A stretch of DNA of 64,000 nt from Paroedura picta (GCF_049243985.1 NC_135384.1:15000501-15064500), one strand, 5' to 3'; positions 22,960 through 34,854 are shown, counted from the stretch's first letter. Notes: generated by a model from the sequence alone, not told the origin. A program made the numbers and translations.

Positions 22960-23426
22960 ACCACTACACTCCTAACCACTATACTACATGAGAGCAGGCA
23001 TACCAGGCAAAATGTATCTAAAGAAATATAGTAAAGAATAGGCATTTGTAATGGCTCGTTTTTAATATTGATAATTTTATGGAATTGTTTTTACTGGTGA
23101 ATTGCCTCAAGTAGGCCTCAGAAAAGCAGCATATATAATTTCTAAATGTAAAATACATGAAAAATCTACTCATGCAGGAAGGAACATTCAATCCCATATT
23201 TGTCCCATGCCTTGTCAGGGTATGGGAAGTTGAGAACTGCAGAAGAATTTGCAGAGAATGTTCAACCTTCCCTTCTCTGCAAATTGGAAATGTATTCTGC
23301 ACATGCAGGGAGATCTTTGCATCCAAACCAAAATAATGAATAGTAAATCAGATTCCCAACACACATACAGTACATATATTTCAGGCAATTTTGGATGCAG
23401 GAAGGATGGGATAATTAGAAACTTAA
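22960..23426. other. No recognised feature
   Basis: Short frames without a recognised product; no repeat identified. Confidence 0.35.
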
Positions 23427-23632
23427 ACACATGAAGCTGCTGCATTCTGAATTATACCACTGATCCATCAAGATCACTGCTATCTATTCAGACTGGCCGC
23501 TGCTATCCAGGTTCTCAGTAGTTGTCTTTCACATCTTCTACTACCAGATCCTTTTTAGCTGGAGATGCCAGGAGCTGAACAAGGGATCTTTCTCATGCCA
23601 ATCAAATGTTCTACCACTGAGTCATTCCTCCC
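23427..23632 (-). mobile_element. tRNA-derived SINE, second family
   Basis: Inverted: CACATGAAGCTGCTGCATTC end, TGATCCATCAAGATCACTGC, AGACTGGCCGCTGCTATCC and GCTGGAGATGCCAGGAGCTG, then the head AACAAGGGATCTTTCTCATG...GTTCTACCACTGAGTCA. The minus-strand head TGACTCAGTGGTAGAAC is a clear tRNA A-box region. About full length but diverged. Confidence 0.75.
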
Positions 23633-23876
23633 TATACATGCTCAAATGCAGAAATATGTGCTTCGAACACCAACTCAGCTTTGAACACTCACTTTCTTTG
23701 AAGATCACTCACTTTCCTCCATGGAACTCAGAGCAGTGTACAAGTCTTCATGAGCGGGTCTAAGGTGAAGCAGTGTAAACATTTCCTAAATCCATAAAGA
23801 TGTTAATGGTTCTCCCCTCTGCCATTTAATCCTGAGAGGCCCATTTACATGACAGCACTCTACAGGCATCCTGTAC

Positions 23877-23917
23877 AAATTATTCATTCATTCATTCATT
23901 CATTCATTCATTCATTC
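23877..23917. repeat. (ATTC)n microsatellite
   Basis: About ten ATTC tetramers in a row. Confidence 0.95.
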
Positions 23918-25194
23918 TAATTGTGGCCAACTTGTTGCTCCTACAGGCTAAGGCAAAGTTGCTTTCCAGATGATATACAGAGTTGGGATTTGGGAGTGGA
24001 CTGGAAAGTGTCCCACTGTAGCTGGATGCTTGCATCAGTGGAACACTTTTCATGGAATGGTGACTTTTGACTCAACCCAGTAAGTCACAAAAGTGCTTAT
24101 TATTTTCTGGGTTATATAAAATATCCTTTACCCCCAACACTTGATCTTCTTATTTGTTTTGTCACTCAATGGCGCGAACCCTTCCTTACTAAAGATCGGT
24201 CAATGTTCTCTTTCTTTTTCCCCAGTAGAAAAACAGATTGAACCTAATCCAATTAATTTTCTCTAAACTACTTAAAATACATTTAATTAACCAGAAAATA
24301 AAGACAGGTTAGCAATGCAACCTTAGAATTGTTAAATATATATATTTTAAAATGTTCAGAATAATTATAGATCAAGCTTGATCCCTTGAATTATGCCTTT
24401 TCATCCCAAAGCAGATGGCATTGAGTAGAAATTTTCGTATTTCGTTTTCTGTCATGACTGTAAGCCTCATGATTGTTTCTACATAATAAAGAGGGATTCT
24501 ATCACATGAACGGTAACATTCAATTGAACTTAATGAATGAAATGCCTCATATTAATGAAAGAAAAGTTGATACTCACAATGTGCAGGAGAACTGGCATCA
24601 GAGCCACTGATGTTTCATGCTGTCTTAAAAAGAAAAAGGCCCCGATATCATATTTGCTTGAGCGTGACAACTAGGACACAATGCTAAATAGAAAAGTTCA
24701 GTTACTGTCAAGTGCTTGCAACCATTTAAAATCTAAGAATATTAGTACCAGGTTCCTTCTGTTCTTCCTGAACTGGAGATGTCTTTGAAATAAATTCAAA
24801 AAGTGCTAAGGTAGAAGATGAAATTATAACAAGGATGTCAATATCTTCAGCTTTCCAGAGGATTAGAGCTTGTGATCTATTCTCTGTCCTTTATGTTCTC
24901 AATGAATCACAGAAATTAACTCTCCTCATTCCAGTGCACGTGTGTCATTCCTTCAGCCTGGAATTGACCAATCTCAGTGTAGCTCATTAGATTTAATTAG
25001 GCAACCTTTGTAATTGCATCAGACACATGACCTTCAAAGCTTCCTTTACTGAACACCTGTGATTAAACACTTTAATGAGCAGTTATAACTTGATTGAGCA
25101 CCTATAACTTTTGCAAAACCTTTGCGAAACTTCCAGCTGTGATGAAATGCAATTCAAAGACATGTGATAATGGCACATTCAAAACCATAAACAG
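23918..25194. other. No recognised feature
   Basis: AT-rich intergenic DNA with no gene or repeat I can name. Confidence 0.35.
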
Positions 25195-25410
25195 TATTAG
25201 CCAACATAACAGGGTGGGTGGGAGGGTAAGCTGTCCCAGCGGCAGCTCAGGTGAAAGAAGCCAGGCCCCTCACACATGGCACTTTTTAAGGTTCCTAGGC
25301 CTGCATTTCCCTAACATGTCCTGGGTGCGATGCAACATCACTATGCCCACTGCATGCGCCACCAGGCTCAACCACCAGCATGGCCTCCTTCTCCCACTTG
25401 GCTCCTCCAA
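25195..25410 (+). repeat. GC-rich dispersed repeat, copy 1
   Basis: CAACATAACAGGGTGGGTGG, then AAGCTGTCCCAGCGGCAGCT, AGGCCCCTCACACATGGCAC and TTTTTAAGGTTCCTAGGCC. The same order occurs at about 40200-40400, 47260-47465 and 58040-58260. Not a family I recognise. Confidence 0.45.
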
Positions 25411-25488
25411 TGTGTCAATGATAGCTCAAGGTACAGTCTCATCCACACTTATAATTTCAAACACAACATAAAGTTAATAATTATCCAG

Positions 25489-25554
25489 TTTCTTCATATC
25501 TGTAACCAGTAGCTATATAAATTTCTTCATATCTGTAACCAGTAGCTATATAAA
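25489..25554. repeat. 33 bp tandem duplication
   Basis: A 33-base unit starting TTTCTTCATATCTGTAACC is present twice in direct tandem (25489-25521 and 25522-25554), apparently without change. Confidence 0.95.
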
Positions 25555-25954
25555 AGTGCTGAGCCCTCCTGGGTGGATCGTGTGTCTTGACTCCAGGCCA
25601 ATCAGGAAGTGCACAGTGAAGCTCTGTACTTCCTGATTGGTCTGGCCCCCAACAGCCCCAGCCAGGAGCGTTCTGGCGAGCTCGCCACCATTGCACTCCT
25701 GCCCACACCGCAGAGAGCCCGCTGGAGGGCTGGTGAGTGCAGGGGGAGGACTGGCTGGGCCGAAAAGCCACTTGGGCCAGAAAGCTTTGCAGCAAACCAA
25801 AGATTGTGGGAGGGAGGGCTCGTTGCACTCCTCCCTGGGCCAGAAAGCCCTCCTGCAGCCTCTGCAAGGCTGCAGGAGGGTTTTCCGACCCTGGAGAGTG
25901 TGCCCAGGCATGAAAAGCCCTGGCCAGCCTGGGAGATGCCACAGCAACCCTTCT

Positions 25955-25955
25955 C

Positions 25956-26001
<46 letters not shown>

Positions 26002-26283
26002 CTCTCACCTTTTCTTTATCTCTCTCTATCACTCTTTTCTTTCTCTCTCTCTCTGTCTTTTTCTCTCTCTTCTTGTTCCCTTCTCTCCCTCTTAATTTCT
26101 CTTCCATTCTCTCTCTTTCTCTGTAGTCCTCTCTCTGTCTTTCCCTCCTCTTTCTCTCTCTATTTGTCTTTCTGTTCATCTTTCTATCCCTCTCTTTCTT
26201 ACTTTCTTTCCTTCTATCTATATTTCTTGCTATTACACTCTTTTGCCTCTCTCTTTTCTTATCTCTCTTTATCTTTTTCTATC

Positions 26284-26319
<36 letters not shown>

Positions 26320-26375
26320 TAATTACTCTCTTTGTTTCTACCCCTCTCTCTGCTATTTTCCCCCTCCCCCTTTGC
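25955..26375. repeat. Polypyrimidine tract, (CT)n-rich
   Basis: About 420 bases almost wholly C and T on the plus strand, starting with a pure (CT) run near 25959-25997 and then variable CTCTTTCT sequence. The Ser/Leu/Phe-rich and Arg/Glu-rich frames across it are artefacts. Confidence 0.95.
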
Positions 26376-26508
26376 TAGTGTCCATTGTATTGGCTACAAC
26401 GCACTTTAATTCTAGTAACGTATATAAACAACTGTTCTTCTGTAGTCTGACTATAACAAAATGTTTATATCCTGCATTATCTCTGTAAGTTCAAGGTGGC
26501 AAACAAAT

Positions 26509-26752
26509 AGGGTTGCCAACAAATGGCATCATATCTGAGCGGAAGAATCATAGAGGGTAGCATGAAACCATTTTTGGAGTTTCCACTAAAGCCTAGGATG
26601 CAATGATGTTACTTCTGGATTTATCTCATAAATGATGCCACACCACTGACACAATGGCAATTTTTGCCCTATTTTTCTACCTTCAACTTAGGGAGTGGCA
26701 GGAGGTGTAATGGGATTGCCAGCTTCCACTAATGCAGGAGACTTGACAACCT
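26509..26752. mobile_element. Decayed AGGGTTGCCAG-family DNA transposon
   Basis: AGGGTTGCCAAC at the left and GACTTGACAACCT at the right, with an internal GGGATTGCCAGCTTCCA. Probably one or two overlapping remnants of the family at 12745-12944. Confidence 0.35.
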
Positions 26753-27106
26753 TCTAAGAGAACAACATCATAAGTTGCAAATGCATTTTTTTGAAAAGGA
26801 ATATAATGCAACTAACTTTTAGCCTAGTGAAAAAGTGAGGAAGCATCCCCTTTGACTATCCAAAAAGGCCCGGTTGGTGTGTCATAGCTTAAAAAACATG
26901 AAGGATGGGGGAAGCTGTGGTGAGGAGGAGAGCTGTACAAAATTAATAATTGCTTGCTTGCTTCCATCCAAAATAACTTCCAGCATGATCACATTTGAAG
27001 AAGCTGTTATTAATTTTTTATCCCTCACTTCCTCCAAGGTAGTTAGAGTTCCACAAATATATCCCCTCAAAAGCCAAAAGTATTCTTTGACTCTGATTAA
27101 TCTGAG
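26753..27106. other. No recognised feature
   Basis: A 128-codon frame starting at 26874 has no recognised family and runs into the MITE at 27117, so it is unlikely to be a gene. Confidence 0.35.
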
Positions 27107-27116
27107 CCCCAGGAGC

Positions 27117-27186
27117 GAATGCTGGCAGGGGCTCCTGGGAATTGTAGTCCATGGACATCTGGAGGGCCGCAGTTTGACTACCCCTG
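27117..27186. mobile_element. hAT-type MITE, right half
   Basis: ATGCTGGCAGGGGCTCCTGG, GAATTGTAGTCCATGGACAT, then CTGGAGGGCCGCAGTTTGAC and TACCCCTG. This is the right arm of the family at 59852-59987. Confidence 0.7.
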
Positions 27187-27189
27187 GAC

Positions 27190-29261
27190 TAGCCCATGGA
27201 CAAACTGTAAGCTTAATGACATGGTGTGAGGGGGTTTCACTGAGGTCTCTCCAAGCTTAGTCAGGCATCCTGATTAAGATATCACTCATTGACTGTCTGC
27301 AATCTTGGTTATGGTAGTCCTCTGCAGCTGCATGTAACAATTCTTTATTTTCCCTGTGGAATTTTTAAAATGTGGAATGAGAGAAACTCAGTTGGTTCTG
27401 TTGTCCTGATCCTTTGTTTAAGCATTTCAAATCAGTCACATGGAGGTAATATACCTATGTTGATGGACTTGGACAGGCAAGGGCCTGTTTTTAGTGAAAG
27501 AAGCAAGTACCTCACAAGAGACTGAAATAGAAATGGTTTAATGCTTCCAGTGGGTAAATGTACCTTGATAGATAGTTGTTTAGGGAACATGGCATATCCT
27601 TAAGGAATATTATTCTCCAGATCAGAAGTCAGCTTTCAAATAAGTATGCAAAAGCACCAGAATCGTTGTTTGGAGGGTACACTGCTGTGGTTTTGCCAGT
27701 TCAGCTGAAATTCTTATTGTGAGCTGAAACTTACTGGATGAAGAAAACTCTGAAGTTTCACAAACCTTTCAAGCAAGGCAAAGTTGGTAAGTAGATTCAT
27801 TTCTTAGGGTCTATTTGGGATACATCGGTTTTAGTGTTCATTGATGAGTTTCTTTTCAGTTTCTCAGTCATCATCTTTGGTTCTAAAACAGTTGGATTAC
27901 ACACAAGTAATACTATAAATTACTTTGAACACTTTATGGCTATTTGGAATCCAGTTTTTAAGAATAATTTTAAAAGACTCCTACAATTTTGGTAGAATGT
28001 TTGGGTACACAGAATTTGAGGGTTATGAAGGGGTCCCCACTGTGCAAGTGGTGAACAATTTTGTCTTTACAACAATTATGTATGAACATGAAAGTCATTT
28101 TCTAGTGTCTTTTTGGGTCATTGGAACTGAAATGTCCACACAGAACTTCTGCTCCATGTAAGTTCTCTTTCAGTGTCCTAGACACCTTCCTTAATTGGAG
28201 AAATGTGGATTGAGATCAGCACAGATCTTCACACTTCCTTGTGTTGGGGATCTGTGGAATGATGGATTGAGCTTTCTGACAGGAGAAATCACTGTGGCCA
28301 TCTTAGACAAGGATGGCAACAGCAACAACAAAAAACAAAACCGTATTCCAGTTCAGTTGCTTGTACAGTGCATCTCCATCCCACTAATCTGAAACCTTGT
28401 TAAATACATTAGCCACCAGTAACTTCATTAAAAAATTAGGAGAGGCACTTCCTTCATGTTACAGAACACAACGATTAAATATACTTCAAACTTCAGGGGG
28501 AGGAAATCCTCTTCATATAACTATGTGTATCTAGAGCCTACAGCATCCTACTGATTAAGTCAGGCTGCTTAATAAAGTTCTGTTCAGGTTTCTGTTAGTG
28601 CCAGGTTTGGAGTTTCTTAAACCAGGGATGCTAGTGGCTCAGATAACACCGTGTTTATGATTCAACCACACTGGCTCTCAGTGGTATGCAAACATGGAGG
28701 GCAGCTAATTTATAGCTAAGGGCCTTTGCTCAGAATTTACGACCAACTGTATAAGTACAAAACCTGTTGTCATAAAACTAAAATGCTTCCCATTTGTTGT
28801 CTGCTGAGAAAATAAAGAACAGCATCTTTTCCCTAGTTTGTTTAAAAAGAAACACCTCACTTTAAAAAAAAATTAGGAATAGGGAGGACATGCTTCCTTC
28901 CAGCCTCAGTTTGATCTTTGCTACAACCACACTATCGTTGATTAGATTTTGTTGGTGTGCCCATGGAGGGGTAATCTGTGCTCTACCATACAGTATGCCC
29001 TCTGAAGCTGTCATTTCCTCCAAAAGAACTGACCTCTGCTGTCTGGCAATCAGTTATATTTATGAGAGAATTCCAGGCACCACCTGGAGTGGGTGCCACT
29101 TCTATTTTTTTTTTTTTTTGTTTCAGATATGCTCTTGGACTGTGGGATCGCTACATGCCAGGCAAAGATTAGGTACCTGGCAGTTTCAGAGCCCCACCCC
29201 AGTTTCAACATTATACTAGCTATGCAGTACAGAATGGTAAGAAGCTGTACAATGATATGGG
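27190..29261. other. No recognised feature
   Basis: About 2 kb of unique-looking DNA. Frames of 60-109 codons (for example 27925-28161 and 28890-29219) have no recognised domain. A T-run lies at 29105-29120. Confidence 0.35.
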
Positions 29262-29345
29262 AGGAAGGTTGCAATTCTGGGCCCAATTACTTGAGAGTAA
29301 ATCCCACTGAATTTACTATGCCTTACTTCTGAGATTACAGACATG
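29262..29345. repeat. Degenerate palindromic repeat
   Basis: GGTTGCAATTCTGGGCCC, GAGAGTAAATCCCACTGAAT, TTACTATGCCTTACTTCTGA. Both arms carry the GTAAGTCCCA/TTACTTCTGA wording of a snapback repeat that also leaves remnants near 2015, 8020, 32650 and 49960. Confidence 0.45.
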
Positions 29346-29370
29346 AGATCGGGCTGTTGGTCTTACTGAA

Positions 29371-29662
29371 CTCAATAGAGGAAGAAGAAGAGTTGGTTAT
29401 TATATGCAGCTTTTCTCTACCCAAAGGAGTCTCAAAGCAGCCTACAGTCCCCTTTCCTTTCCTCTCCCCACAACAGATACCATCAGATACCCCACAACTG
29501 ATCACAGTAGGGGAGACTGATAGAGCAATGATATTCCTGCTCGGTCAGAACAGCTTGATCAGTGCTGTGGCGAGCCCAAGTTCACCCAGCTGGTTGGAGT
29601 GCAGAATGAAACGTGGCTCAACAAATTAGAAGCCGCCGCTCCTAACCACTACGCCAAGCTAG
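29371..29662 (-). mobile_element. tRNA-derived SINE (GAAGAAGAGTTGG tail family)
   Basis: Same inverted block order as 22680-22955, ending with the tRNA-like head GAAGCCGCCGCTCCTAACCA / CTACGCCAAGCT. Confidence 0.85.
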
Positions 29663-29824
29663 ATTTACTTCTAGGCACACCTGGTCAAATAATGCCATAT
29701 ATTGGATACATGTCTTTAAAATTTAGTGCTTCAGGGATATTCAGAGAACCCACCATTCATTTCAAATGCATCACAATAATGACTTCACATTTATGGACTC
29801 AACAAAGGCTGTCATCATCTAATT

Positions 29825-29880
29825 CAGGGTAGTCAACCTGTGGTCCTCCAGATGTCCATGGACTACAATTCCCGTGAGCC
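29825..29880. mobile_element. hAT-type MITE, left half
   Basis: CAGGGTAGTCAACCTGTGG, TCCTCCAGATGTCCATGG, ACTACAATTCCCGTGAGCCC, then a C-run. The right arm is missing. Confidence 0.7.
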
Positions 29881-29912
29881 CCCCCCCCCCCTTTTACAGT
29901 TTCAGAATCTCT

Positions 29913-30090
29913 AGGGTTATCATTCTCCAAATGGAGCCTGACGTTTTCTTGGAATTACAGTTTATTTCCATACTGCAAAAGTCACTTCTTCTGGAGCCAA
30001 TGGCAGCTTTACTTCACTGCTGACCTTCCCAAATCTCTTCATTTAGTGATTGTCTGAAATCTCCAGGAATTTCTCAGAATTGTGAAACCT
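29913..30090. mobile_element. Decayed AGGGTTGCCAG-family DNA transposon
   Basis: AGGGTTATCATTCTCC at the left and GAATTGTGAAACCT at the right, with an interior GGAATTACAGTTTATTTCCA matching 12745-12944. Strongly diverged. Confidence 0.4.
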
Positions 30091-30507
30091 AATAATCTCT
30101 CATGTAGATCAGATTAATGTCAAAAGTATGTGGCACAACTTCTTTCCTTTCATGAACCACCTTGAATCTCCTTTTTCTCCCATAGAGCTTCTTATCTAGT
30201 CCTCTTCCCACACTGAGGGAACGGAATATGTGGCTCATGCTCATTCCTGCTCACCCTTTCCTCTACCCTTCCTTCCTTGCCTTTCTTATCTCTTGCCATG
30301 GTTTTAGTTTTGATTGAAAGTTCCTTGGGCTGGTAGCCTTTTTAATTGTTTGTTTGCATCTGTTAGACCAGGAGCTTCAATAGAAATTCACAGGTGTGTC
30401 CCAAATTCTGCAATCATTCTGCTTAGTAGTTGTCCTATTAGAAATGCTAAGGTCCCTCATTTTTAGCTGGCATAACGAGCTGTTGTCTTCCATTTCCCCC
30501 TCATAAC
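30091..30507. other. Intergenic or intron DNA before the plus-strand OR gene
   Basis: Ends in the acceptor CCCCCTCATAACAG (AG at 30508-30509). Nothing else recognised. Confidence 0.4.
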
Positions 30508-30517
30508 AGATTAAGAA

Positions 30518-31468
30518 ATGAGAAGAAATCAAAGCATGGTGAATAACTTCCTGTTGCTGGGATTCACCAACCTATCAGACCTCGAGGGTTTGTTCTTCGT
30601 TGTTTTCCTCACCATCTATCTGTTGACTCTGACTGGAAACAGCCTAATAATCATGGTCACTTTGACCGATCAGGCACTCCACAATCCCATGTATTTCTTT
30701 CTTAGGAATCTGAGCTTTCTTGAGATATGTTACACCTCAGTTACTATCCCCAAAATGCTTGAAAATCTCCTGTCCAAGGACAAAACCATTTCATTCCTTG
30801 GCTGTGCCTTTCAAATGAGCATCTTCCTCATCACAGGGGCAGCTGAGTGCTACATTTTGGCTGCCATGGCATATGACCGATATGTGGCTATTTGTCAACC
30901 CTTGCATTACACTCTTATTATGAGTAGCTGCATAAGCTATGAGCTAGTTGTAGCCTCCTGGTTGGCTGGTGTTCCAGTGCAGCTTGGCCAGACTATCTTG
31001 GTTTTCACCTCTAATTTTTGTGGCTCCAATGAAATAAACCATTTTTTCTGTGATATCCCTGCAATGGTCAACCTTATATGTGGAGATGTCTCTATAAATG
31101 AGCTCATAGCCCAAGTGGAAGTTGCATTACTTGCTGTAATCCCTTTTGCTTTGGTCCTCATATCGTATATATCCATTGTCTCCACTATTCTGAAGATACC
31201 ATCTGTAGAGGGGAGGCACAAGGCCTTTTCAACATGCTCCTCACATCTTATAGTTGTGGTGGTTTTCTATGGCTCTGGAATGGCAGTGTATTTGAAACCA
31301 AAGTCAAGCCATTCTCTAGATACAGACAAATTCTTGTCACTCTTCTATACTGTCCTCCCACCGTTTATAAATCCTCTTATTTATGGTCTAAGGAACAAGG
31401 AAGTGAAAGAGGCACTTGGCAAAGTACTTCTCATTCTTCACCCACGAGAAACAAATAGGCACAGATAG
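30518..31468 (+). CDS. Olfactory receptor, class II, family 10-like
   Basis: 316 residues, intronless, and the only OR here on the plus strand. Sequon NQS at residue 4; GNSLIIM in helix 1; [72 protein letters not shown] in loop 2; [29 protein letters not shown] spanning helices 5-6; NPLIYGLRNKEVKEALGK in helix 7. The wording LEICYT, CDIP and [13 protein letters not shown] points to family 10 (OR10A type). The splice acceptor sits 8 bases before the ATG. A candidate polyadenylation signal AATAAA lies at 31478-31483, only 10 bases after the stop, so the 3' UTR may be very short. Looks whole; ligand unknown. Confidence 0.95.
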   Translation: MRRNQSMVNNFLLLGFTNLSDLEGLFFVVFLTIYLLTLTGNSLIIMVTLTDQALHNPMYFFLRNLSFLEICYTSVTIPKMLENLLSKDKTISFLGCAFQMSIFLITGAAECYILAAMAYDRYVAICQPLHYTLIMSSCISYELVVASWLAGVPVQLGQTILVFTSNFCGSNEINHFFCDIPAMVNLICGDVSINELIAQVEVALLAVIPFALVLISYISIVSTILKIPSVEGRHKAFSTCSSHLIVVVVFYGSGMAVYLKPKSSHSLDTDKFLSLFYTVLPPFINPLIYGLRNKEVKEALGKVLLILHPRETNRHR

Positions 31469-31489
31469 AATGGAAATAATAAAAGACTT

Positions 31490-33166
31490 GGTAATATTCC
31501 TTCTCAGTAAGTCCTGATATAATGATTGACATGTCTGCTATCTCAATGACAGCAATTTTACATCTGTAGGTATTTCTCCCTTCTCAAACATGAATTCTTG
31601 GAAATGTGTGTATAATATATGTATTTACTATGATTAGGAGAAATGTGATTTTTGATGTCACTGTGTCTTGTTCTAGTATGTTGTTCCAATGAGTGGATAG
31701 TTAAATCCATGCACCAGGACTAGCCGTAGCTACTGTATTGGATTCTTTAAAGCACGGGGATTTCCCAGGGTCCAATGAGCAATCTATTTTTTTAAGGAAT
31801 TGTTTAGGAACTGTGCAGATGACAAAAGTTAAACCAATTCTGATTTCAGTCCTCATTTTGTGTTCCTATGGCCACCATAATGGATGCTGAAATCCCCAAC
31901 TTTAGATGTGGCATCCAGGATGACAAGGAGAGTGGATGCAGTAGTGGCAGTGATGAGTGGGGAGGACAAGGATACTAATGGGAGGGGCCAACAATAGCAA
32001 ACAGAAGGAAAGAGAAACAGCACTCTTAGCAATACGTTTAGCAACATGATAGCTGGCCCACACAGTAGACAGGTTCTCTTCCACATGCTTTCTAAAACTA
32101 TTTTTTCTGCAAAAACATTAATCTTTCAAGAGAGTTTATCTTGTTCACTCACACCTCTCCTTGATATATTGAGTAGCTCTTGTGACAGGGTTCAAAGTGC
32201 CTTTTAGTATTGTACTCCTTTAATACTGAGACAGTTTCAAGTCATCAGGCAAACTGCTTTATCCTCATTTAAAACAAAGAAGTACTCAGCAGTCCATTTG
32301 TCATTAAAGACAGGGTGCTCATCTGCAATTTTTCGTTTCTTTGAAACAGAACTTCCTTTTGCAGACATCTTACAGGGCTTTTAGCAGAGCAACAGTTGCA
32401 GAGTTTCAATGTTATCTTTGAATAAATAAAAATATTAGTATTATTTTGGGGGCCTAACTCCTCCCTTTCCCATAAAATCCACTCAACTCTATCTGCTATT
32501 AATTGGGGATTTTCAATTTGACCATGGCAAAGAAGAGACAAGACCCCTGCTCCCCCTATTCACTGCAGCTCTCAGAAGCATTGGGCTATATACACAGGCT
32601 AGGAACAATTTTTTTCAAAATTGGATTGTGAATCTTGCCTACCAGATGGTAGAGTTGCAATCCTAAGTATACTAAGAGTACTATGAGATTTATTTCTGAA
32701 TAAACACAGTCCCTTGAAGTTTAAATATACACCTGCTAATACATTTTAATTTTAATACATTAAAAATTGGTGCCCCTCCAAAACAAGGCAAGTAGAAAGA
32801 AAGAGTGAATGTAGGCAGCCTTCCACCTGGAACAAAGGTTATGCCATTATTATGCAGGGTGCTTCAAATTATATGCAGGGTGCACATACACATCACTGCT
32901 TGCCAGATAAGCCTCAATCATAAGAAGTAAAATGGCAGCCAGGGAGAGGGAAACTTGACTGGAGGAAGATGTGAGAAGGGGAATGCCATAAGCTTCCCTG
33001 CTAAGAGAGTACTCAAAGGGTCTCGCCTGAAATCCCAGAGGTATAAGAAGACTCCTAGCTGAGAACAACCAGCATTGCAGCTCCTTATTGTAACGAGTTA
33101 GAGGCCATGCACCTCTCTTTTCCATGACATACTGAGAGGTCTTCACACCTACCCAGGAAGGGGTGC
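31490..33166. other. No gene; palindromic repeat remnant near 32650-32715
   Basis: GAGTTGCAATCCTAAGTATA...ATGAGATTTATTTCTGAATA is a decayed arm pair of the palindromic repeat at 29262. The remainder is unassigned. Confidence 0.35.
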
Positions 33167-33301
33167 TCAGGACTTGTTCACAGTAGCATGCTTGTCCTTC
33201 TTCTTGTGTTCTTTCCCGGAACCCTTGGAGGAGGCTCCCACCTCACACTCCATGACGGCCTTGGCAGTGGTCATTTCTGAGGCTTTATCCTCCATCTGCA
33301 T
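33167..33301 (-). CDS. Small open frame of 44 residues, unknown
   Basis: An open frame from ATG at 33301 to TGA at 33167 on the minus strand. The product is rich in Met, Glu and Ala early and Lys late, with a GKEHKKKDKH patch near the C-terminus. Such composition is unusual for random intergenic sequence, but there is no recognised family. The frame also runs open some way upstream of the ATG. It could be the last coding exon of a gene, a processed pseudogene remnant, or chance. Confidence 0.2.
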   Translation of the reverse strand: MQMEDKASEMTTAKAVMECEVGASSKGSGKEHKKKDKHATVNKS

Positions 33302-33729
33302 GGTGAGAATGGGGAAGCACTCTCCGTGAGAACTTTGATTTCTAAATAAATAACCTCATAGAAATGAAAGTTGCTTTACTGAGGAAAATGAAATCATCCA
33401 CAACAAAGGCATAGTCAGGGCTGAGACCCAAAGCATAATACAAGCAATAGAGGTGATCATTTCCCGCTCCCCTGGGAACCCAGACCAGGCACAGTTCAAA
33501 GGAATTAAAATGTTGGAGATAACCATTTGGCCATCTGGGATAGAAGGTCTGGGAAACTATGGGGCAATAAAAGGAGGGAGGGGGAGGAATGTGGAAGGAG
33601 GATAGGGAGTTAAAAATCATAGTGGCAGGAAACGACCTTGGGGTGTCAAACCAAAGCATCTGTGTCACATCAGGGCAATACAGGTCAAAGCAACACCTTA
33701 GCAGGCAATGGCAGCAAATCATGGAACCA

Positions 33730-33905
33730 GAATAAAATCATGGCAGAAAACCTCAGAATTCTAACAGGCTGCCGAGAAGCCAGAAGAGAGAACAACCCGA
33801 ACTTATATCCCTACTCCTTGGCTTGTCAATCAAGGAAAGCCACCAATCCCTTCACAGTTGGTGTTTTGGAGAGTCAAACTTCCTTCCCCCACAAGCCCCA
33901 AAATT
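33730..33905. repeat. Unclassified dispersed repeat, copy 2
   Basis: Partner of 9330-9520: GAAGCCAGAAGAGAGAACAA, TTGGCTTGTCAATCA, AAGCCACCAATCC, GTGTTTTGGAGAGTCAAACT, TCCTTCCCCC. The two copies keep the same order and strand. Confidence 0.5.
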
Positions 33906-34324
33906 AATTTTAAAAATGCTTCTATGTCAACTTCTCCAGAGCTCCCCTGGAGATTTATAGTCAATTATGCGTTGCTCTGCAATTCATCTGCTTTTCTATA
34001 AGGAAGTTCTGTTCCTGTATGTTTCCATGGCTCACTTTAGCTGCTATCTGTCCCTGGGGGTTTGCTTGTTGTAAAAACCATCTGTTGGAATGCAGCCTTT
34101 GAATAAAGCCTGTGTGATGTGTAGATTGACCTCTTGAAAGGAAACTGCCTACTAGTTGTGAATCACACCCCAAGGCAATATTGCCTGTTTGTTTATTTGC
34201 CTTTGCTTGAAGACCACATCCCCAATGCTCATATGAGTTAATTCTCTGAATCTCCAGCTTTCCCCTGGAGATCTCCTGGGCTAACATCTGAAATGTAGCT
34301 AACATCTGAAGCTAACACCTGAAA

Positions 34325-34854
34325 TGTCTGTTATTCCTTATGGCCTTTTGGTCAAGGGCCTATTGAATATATTCCTCTTATTATTCTTAGATTGTTAACC
34401 TGTTTATTATGTTTGGAAACCCATTGCCATAGACCTGTACTAATCCCAGGAATGCCAGCTGCTTGCTTGCTTTGAAAATAAGATAGTCTTTGTTGTTAAT
34501 TATGTCTATGCCATGGTTCTCAAGACTTGTTATGTCTCAAGGACACTGTTTTACAAAAGTGTGAGAATGCTTTCAAACTTTCATGCCAGATGGCTCTGGC
34601 TGTATTCATTTGCCTAAAGGCTATTTTGCTCCACCTTAACGCTGATGTAACCCTGACGTGTAACTTTGTAAATTGACCTGTTCTTTAGGTGGCGTCTGCT
34701 ATAGTATAAAAACTCCTGTAATTGCCTATACCCTTTGTCTCTAACAAAACTGCCCTGCTTGTGTATTCTCGTCTAGCTCCTTTGTGGATTTATAATAAAG
34801 CTTAAGTTTGATTTTTTAAATCTCCTTAGATTCACTGATTTTAGGTGTCCTGCA
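34325..34854 (+). mobile_element. Possible solo LTR, old
   Basis: A TATAAAAA box near 34705, an AATAAA signal at 34794-34799 and a TGCA end near 34854 give the spacing of an LTR U3-R-U5. The left end (TGTCTGTT) is a guess and no target duplication was found. The family is unassigned. Confidence 0.35.

Noticed and set aside
25481-26322. Frames of 232 and 237 codons around the polypyrimidine tract
   Set aside because: Composition is Arg/Glu or Ser/Leu simple sequence; the parts outside the tract have no recognised domain.
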